A stretch of DNA of 64,000 nucleotides, from the NCBI RefSeq assembly GCF_000226095.1, contig NC_016477.1, forward strand, positions 2,542,001 to 2,606,000, given 5' to 3'. This document shows positions 59,636 through 64,000 of this stretch, one piece after another; the first letter of the stretch is position 1; every line of letters begins with the position of its first letter. The translations under genes and the position numbers were made by a program. This stretch comes from Thermothelomyces thermophilus ATCC 42464 (lineage: Eukaryota > Ascomycota > Sordariomycetes > Sordariales > Chaetomiaceae). The notes under the pieces were generated by a model. That model had not been told where the DNA came from and searched no databases. It saw nothing but the letters and a program-made list of their open reading frames with translations.

Positions 59636-60016
59636 CCCGGTCAGAAACAAACTTGGATGTGTCGCTCAACCAGCCCCCACCATGAGCTTCCCCGCACCCG
59701 CGCCCCCTCCCCCCCCTTCGCTGTCGAGCTGAGGTGCTCTCTCCCCTCAGTCCCCCCTTCTCCGCAGGAGCAGCAGCAGCAGCTCTGCCGTGCCACACCT
59801 GGGCTGACCGTGGGAGGTACGTACTTGTACAGTACCATACGGTCAAAACATCCCAGCCTTTTTGCCCGTCCGCGCCCCCGAAAAAGCGCCCTCCTCCTCT
59901 CCTCTCTCCTTTCCCACCCAGCACATTCCTATCAATCTGCTATCAAAATCCGCCCTCCTGCACCTTCAAACACCTGTGCTCTCTTCAATTGACTCCGTTT
60001 TAAGCCCGTTTCCGCA

Positions 60017-60923
60017 ATGTCCGGCCGTAAGAGAAAGCAAGACGAGGAGGAAGAGCTCGTCTCGCTCCCCAGCGATGAGGAGGAGGAAGAAGAGTAAGTG
60101 ATCCTCCTAGCTGTCGCATTACATCCCCAATGGTGTCACTCCCATCGCCCACGAAACGCGACCATCGCCAGCTACACAGGCAAAACCTGTCTTGCGCCGC
60201 ACGCTCTGTGTATTTGCCGGTTACATCTCGGCAATGCGCATTGTATGGCGCGTCCTCGCGAGTGGAAAGGGCGTCTCGCGTTGCGATCTCGTGGTTGGTG
60301 GAGACGATTTGCTGACATCATGTTCGTAGGTATGTAGAGGACGAAGAGGACGAAGAAGAGGCGGACGACGATGAGGAAGATGAGGACTTTGACGAGGAAG
60401 CCGAAGGTGAAGATGGCGATGAAGAAGAAGACGAGGAGAACGCCGCCCCAGGTAAGCTTTCCGATTGAGCCTCATCAAATCCACTCTGGGAACGCTGTCG
60501 GCTTGGCCGAGGTCGTCCCCCTGAACCCTCCCTCACTTTTCCTTTCCCACACACGCTCTCCTTTGGCATTGGCGGCCCAGCTAACATTCTTCCTTCCAAG
60601 AACAAGCGCCTCCCAAGAAGAAGCTAAAAACGGCCGCTGCCGACGAAGCTTCCCTTGAGAATGGCACCGCCGCGAACGGTGACGGAGAGGACGAGGAGGC
60701 TGAGGGCGAGGAGGAGGAAGAGGTTGACGAAGAAGAGGAGGAGGAGGAGGAGGTCGGAGAGGAGAATGGCGAGGAGGAGGAGGCCGAAGGAGAGGAAGAG
60801 GAAGAAGGCGGCGAGGACGAGACGGACAAGGTGCCTGCAAAGGCCGTCGGTAAGGTCGCCGCTGCTGCAGGTGAGGAGGCTGAGTCGAAAGCCGCTGCTG
60901 CCGGCGGCGACGAGGAGGACTGA
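60017..60923 (+). CDS. Highly acidic Glu-rich protein with an NLS-like segment
   Basis: Three exons: 60017-60093, 60330-60451 and 60601-60923; introns of 236 nt (donor GTAAGT, branch GCTGAC) and 149 nt (donor GTAAGC, branch GCTAAC, acceptor CCAAG). The phases agree, and the product is 173 residues: MSGRKRKQDEEEELVSLPSDEEE..., then long Glu/Asp runs, a basic PPKKKLKTAAA segment at about residues 70-80, more Glu runs, and an Ala/Lys-richer tail ending GGDEED. KRKQ at the start and PPKKKLK are candidate nuclear localisation signals. The make-up recalls acidic histone chaperones or prothymosin-like proteins, but no defining motif (such as the CHZ motif) is visible, so I leave the function open. 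The two introns are markedly longer than others in the window. Confidence 0.75.
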
Positions 60924-62116
60924 GCGGTTTCGCATCTCGCAGTCCTTCGGTGGCAGCCAAATGGCCCTGTCTATCCCCTTCTTCCCGCTAAGTTGCTGTG
61001 TCCAACCGGCTGGGTCATCATCATCATCATCCTTGCCCTGCCCTCTTCAACACCTCATGGGCTTGTGCCCTGCGGCCGGTTTGTTTTTCTGCCGGGAAAA
61101 TGTTCTTCTGTGAGCCGTTCACCGAGTATGGATCAATCAAGTTAGAATCAGACAGTTGAAGGCCGTAGCAAGGCTTGACAAACAATTTGAGCCTCCTCTT
61201 TCTCGACCCACGTATTTAAAGTCCTCACTCCGACTGACCTGCTTTCCTTCATCCTTACCCACCGGGCCCTCTCTGCCGGTTACACAAATTGCGCAGGCAG
61301 TTGAACTCGGCCTTGAAGCAGGTCTGGGCGTTCGCGTGAATTTGTCGGTTGCTGTGCATGGTTGAGTTTTTTGGTGTCTCTTTCTTCCCAACCAAAAAAG
61401 GTATGTACCTACCAAGAACTAGAGCTAGTGTACGGAGTACAGCCACCGCCCTTTCCTGATTCTGAAATTTCCTTCGCAGCAACTGCCCCAGACTCCACTC
61501 CCCGTGCTTTTTTGCCCTTTGATGTAGAGTCACTGAATGCAATGCTTGGGTACCGATTATGCCCATATTGGGCCTCTATCAATTGGGGGCTGCGGCCCAT
61601 TGGCCTAACAGACGACGCCCATCTCAACTCCAAGATATAGCCACAACAACTGTATCAGGAGCTCAAAAGAGCCAAAATGTCCGACCCCAGGGTCCAGCAA
61701 ACTCATTCTCGAGGTGGGCCGTAGCCGAGGTTAACTGAGTTCATTGAGAAGGAGGCAGAACCTGGTCGCTCATATGGCCCGGCGCACAAAACGGCAGGCG
61801 AGAGTGGTTCCACAAGCAGACGACTCAACCCTGGAGAATTTCTGGACAATCCCCGAGTGTCAACGGATAAATACCTGGCCAAAGCAGAACAAGACTCGCG
61901 TAGCGCTCGCTGGTCAGGAAGAAGATCGAGCGACATCATACTGCTACGGCCCGATGATTGAACTGATACGGGTTTTTCGATTCAAGTTGGAGGATTTTCG
62001 TGATTATGTTAGGACTTATGCATATAGACCGCCAAACATTCCTCGGAATCAGCTCATGGCCGTGCCCGCCCTCCCGCCAACTGTTGACCATGAACCGCTT
62101 CGCTTCGCTTCCCAGA
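60924..62116. other. Convergent spacer, acidic-protein gene / membrane-protein gene
   Basis: Both neighbours end towards this region; it should contain both 3' untranslated regions. A TCATCATCATCATCATCC microsatellite lies at about 61,016-61,033, and a TACGGAGTA half-palindrome at 61431-61439. No gene is supported. Confidence 0.5.
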
Positions 62117-63376
62117 TCAGAGGGTTTTCTCTGATCCGGGCCCTCCCGGTCTGGATTGTGCCTGCAATCCCTCCGATGGCGCGGCAGACTCAGTCTGCTG
62201 CCCGCTCTGGGTCTCGGCCTCGGCCTGCCGTTGCGACTGTCGAGACCCGGAGCTTTTCGCAAGGGCAGACGGCGGTGACCCCCGCGAGTTGCGCGATGGT
62301 CCGGCGGCAGTTGCAGTTGCAGTTGCGGGTGCCGGGAACTGCGCATAGTATCCTTGCACCAGTACCTGGTCGCCTGGCAGCTGCCGGGCGCTCTGCTCCT
62401 GAGGTGCAGGCGCGTAGTACCCAGTGTACAGAGCAGCCGGCTGAGGCGGCGCAGGACCGATTCCCTCAGCCGTCTGTGGGGGAACCTGGGTCATAAGCGG
62501 GACCGGTTGTTGCCCTGGCTGTGTGCTTGCCTGCGGTGGGACAAATAAGGAAGGGTAGCCATAAACTGGGTATGGTACACCCTGATACCCAGCGCCAGCC
62601 TGGATCGGCACCCTGACCACAACCGTTCCCCTGCTTGCCCTATTCAACCGATTTGTCATGACACAAGCGTCAACGAAGAGCACGAAATGTATGAGCAGTA
62701 GAATGCAGTCGAATGCGAGCAGGACGTGTTGAAAGGTTGTGGTCTGGTCGTTGAGCCGGTAATATGCGTTGAGAAATGAGGTATAGACGACGGCAGCAAG
62801 AACCACCAGCCAGATGATGAGATGGGCAGCAACGAGCGTCCCCGGATGCAAGCCCTCGTTTCGGCGAGAGAAAAGGGTCTTGAGGAATTCAAGGGTCGTT
62901 ACCACTATCGCAAGCCCCGCACCGCCGCCGGACAACCCGAATTCGTAATCCACCGCCCCGTAACCCAAATCAGACGAGTCGTATGACGCGATCCGGAAAC
63001 CGAGGGCGATGCCGATGCCGAAGATGACAGCGCAAACCATCAGGGACAACAGAAGCAGCCCCAGTTTCGTCTTGTGCCACCAAATGGGGCTTTCCAAGCG
63101 TTCGGTTTCGACATGGTCATGCAGTTGGTCTACCGGCAGGGAAGCGGGATAGACGGCGTGCGGTGGGGGAAGTGGCAGCCAGGGTTTTAACGACTCTTGA
63201 TGAGAAGGTGGCAATGGCCTGGATGAGGGAGGCGATGATGGCTGCGTCTTTGTCTCCTGTTGCCTCCCATGCTGGGGCTGGCTTTGAGCTTCCGCATGTT
63301 GCGAATCACGGGTCTCTGCGCCGGGATTTGACTGCGCAGCCCTAGACCCATTGGCAGAGGCATCGTCGCCTGTCAT
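62117..63376 (-). CDS. Four-pass membrane protein of unknown function
   Basis: Intronless, 419 residues from the ATG at 63376. The N-terminal about 100 residues are Gln/Ser/Pro-rich. Four hydrophobic segments follow: about 104-127 (KLGLLLLSLMVCAVIFGIGIALGF), 147-168, 180-201 (LVAAHLIIWLVVLAAVVYTS) and 215-240 (HVLLAFDCILLLIHFVLFVDACV). The rest is a Gln/Pro/Ala-rich cytosolic-type tail with Tyr-Gly/Pro motifs (VYGYPSLFVPP, YTGYYAPAP). The four-helix layout with one short loop is like fungal MARVEL-type or uncharacterised Pezizomycotina membrane proteins; no catalytic motif or signal peptide is seen. An overlapping frame on the opposite strand (61744-62496) is treated as a shadow. Confidence 0.75.
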   Translation of the reverse strand: MTGDDASANGSRAAQSNPGAETRDSQHAEAQSQPQHGRQQETKTQPSSPPSSRPLPPSHQESLKPWLPLPPPHAVYPASLPVDQLHDHVETERLESPIWWHKTKLGLLLLSLMVCAVIFGIGIALGFRIASYDSSDLGYGAVDYEFGLSGGGAGLAIVVTTLEFLKTLFSRRNEGLHPGTLVAAHLIIWLVVLAAVVYTSFLNAYYRLNDQTTTFQHVLLAFDCILLLIHFVLFVDACVMTNRLNRASRGTVVVRVPIQAGAGYQGVPYPVYGYPSLFVPPQASTQPGQQPVPLMTQVPPQTAEGIGPAPPQPAALYTGYYAPAPQEQSARQLPGDQVLVQGYYAQFPAPATATATAAGPSRNSRGSPPSALAKSSGSRQSQRQAEAETQSGQQTESAAPSEGLQAQSRPGGPGSEKTL

Positions 63377-64000
63377 CCTCGTCCCGTCCTTGCTGGAGTG
63401 CTATTCGCGCCGTCCTGAAGAAACTGAAGATCCTGAGGCTGAGATCGAAAACACGAATCCGAAAGGTATACGAACGGGGGAAAGCGAGGGTGGTTGTAAA
63501 CATAAAAGAAACGAGTGACGAGGGCCAGACAGAGCAGCAAAGCAAAAAGGACCCGGGAAGGGACAGGCAGCAGCAGTTAGCGGCAGCGGTGTTGCTTTTA
63601 TTAAAATTCCATCCACACCGCGGCGGTTGAGACGCTGCCTCCTTGGCGGGCTTGGCATTGGCCCCAAGACGAGCGAAAGGCGGAAGGGCGTTTGCCAGGG
63701 TCCTCCATATTGAACCTAGTTCCTGGCCCCCAAACGCGAGGATAGGGTAGTATCGCAACTCTTCCAGGCCATTTGGGTTCTTAATAATAGGACGCCGGAG
63801 TTAATGAAATCTGGTGTGAGAAGGCATTCCGAATATCGCAAGAATATTGCTCGTACGGATAATAATATTATATCTGAAAGCGCCTGCGATCAACCTACCT
63901 CGCTTCACCAACTTGGCTTGGCCAGGCTGCCGGCCCACACACAAGTTCCTCGCAGGGAGGATGTCACGCAGCAATGCAATGCTGCAAGTGTCTAGAATTT
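63377..64000. other. Upstream region at the window end
   Basis: Probable promoter and leader of the membrane-protein gene, then 200 bp towards the window edge. The frames present are GC-rich shadows; no gene is supported. Confidence 0.5.

Larger units (their letters stand above)
56838..60016. other. 3.2-kb region without a supported gene
   Basis: Lies between the TBC gene and the acidic-protein gene, both of which start at its edges. It has no recognisable domains. Items seen: a Cys-rich minus-strand frame at 57140-57334, an ATG-initiated minus-strand frame at 57932-58303, half-palindromes TACGGAGTA at 57730-57738 and 58634-58642, and an inverted repeat GTACGGATT/AATCCGTAC at 59612-59635. 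The last 300 bp are pyrimidine-rich (CCTCCCCCC, CTCCTCTCCTCTCTCC), typical of an ascomycete promoter and leader. Confidence 0.5.

Noticed and set aside
61744-62496. A 250-codon plus-strand ORF
   Set aside because: It overlaps the membrane-protein gene antisense and is composed of its reverse-strand shadow (Ala/Gln/Arg-rich).

Overview
The window looks like nuclear DNA of a filamentous ascomycete, most likely a Sordariomycete close to the Sordariales/Chaetomiaceae. The evidence is GC-rich, intron-poor genes, short introns (mostly 55-75 nt) with CTAAC/CTGAC branch sites, family content typical of Pezizomycotina (a DUF7053 protein, ChAPs, Hir3), and an AT-rich block showing the C:G to T:A decay of repeat-induced point mutation (RIP). 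The taxonomic placement is inference; no marker gene was compared.

Left arm (1-9.9 kb), ordinary genes: the 5' end of a Cwf19-like splicing factor (-), a DUF7053 protein (-), the GPN-loop GTPase GPN1/Npa3 (+), RNA polymerase subunit RPB12/RPABC4 (-), a HIT-family hydrolase (+) and an aldo-keto reductase (-). GPN1, which assists RNA polymerase II assembly, and RPB12, a polymerase subunit, are convergent neighbours.

Centre (9918-41385): a 31.5-kb AT-rich island with no intact gene. It resolves completely into nested transposons. The base is a Tc1/mariner element with 26-bp perfect terminal inverted repeats and TA target duplications; its DD34E transposase frame is continuous once the later insertions are removed. 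Two Ty3/Gypsy chromoviruses, here called C (minus strand) and D (plus strand), inserted into that transposase, both with CTTAG duplications. Chromovirus A inserted into C (CGATT duplication), and a relative, B, inserted into A (GGTAC/TGTAC). All are riddled with RIP-type stop codons and look dead.

Right arm (41.4-64 kb), ordinary genes again: a ChAPs exomer subunit (-) carrying an apparent one-base frameshift in exon 1, the histone-chaperone subunit Hir3 (+) whose first coding exon seems to be just ATG, a ubiquitin-conjugating enzyme (+), a Gyp3/Msb3-like TBC Rab-GAP (-), a very acidic nuclear-type protein (+) and a four-pass membrane protein of unknown function (-). A 3.2-kb stretch (56.8-60.0 kb) has no convincing gene.

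No tRNA, rRNA, CRISPR array or biosynthetic cluster was seen. Part of the spacer DNA carries copies of a short palindromic TACGGAGTA(CTCCGTA) motif.
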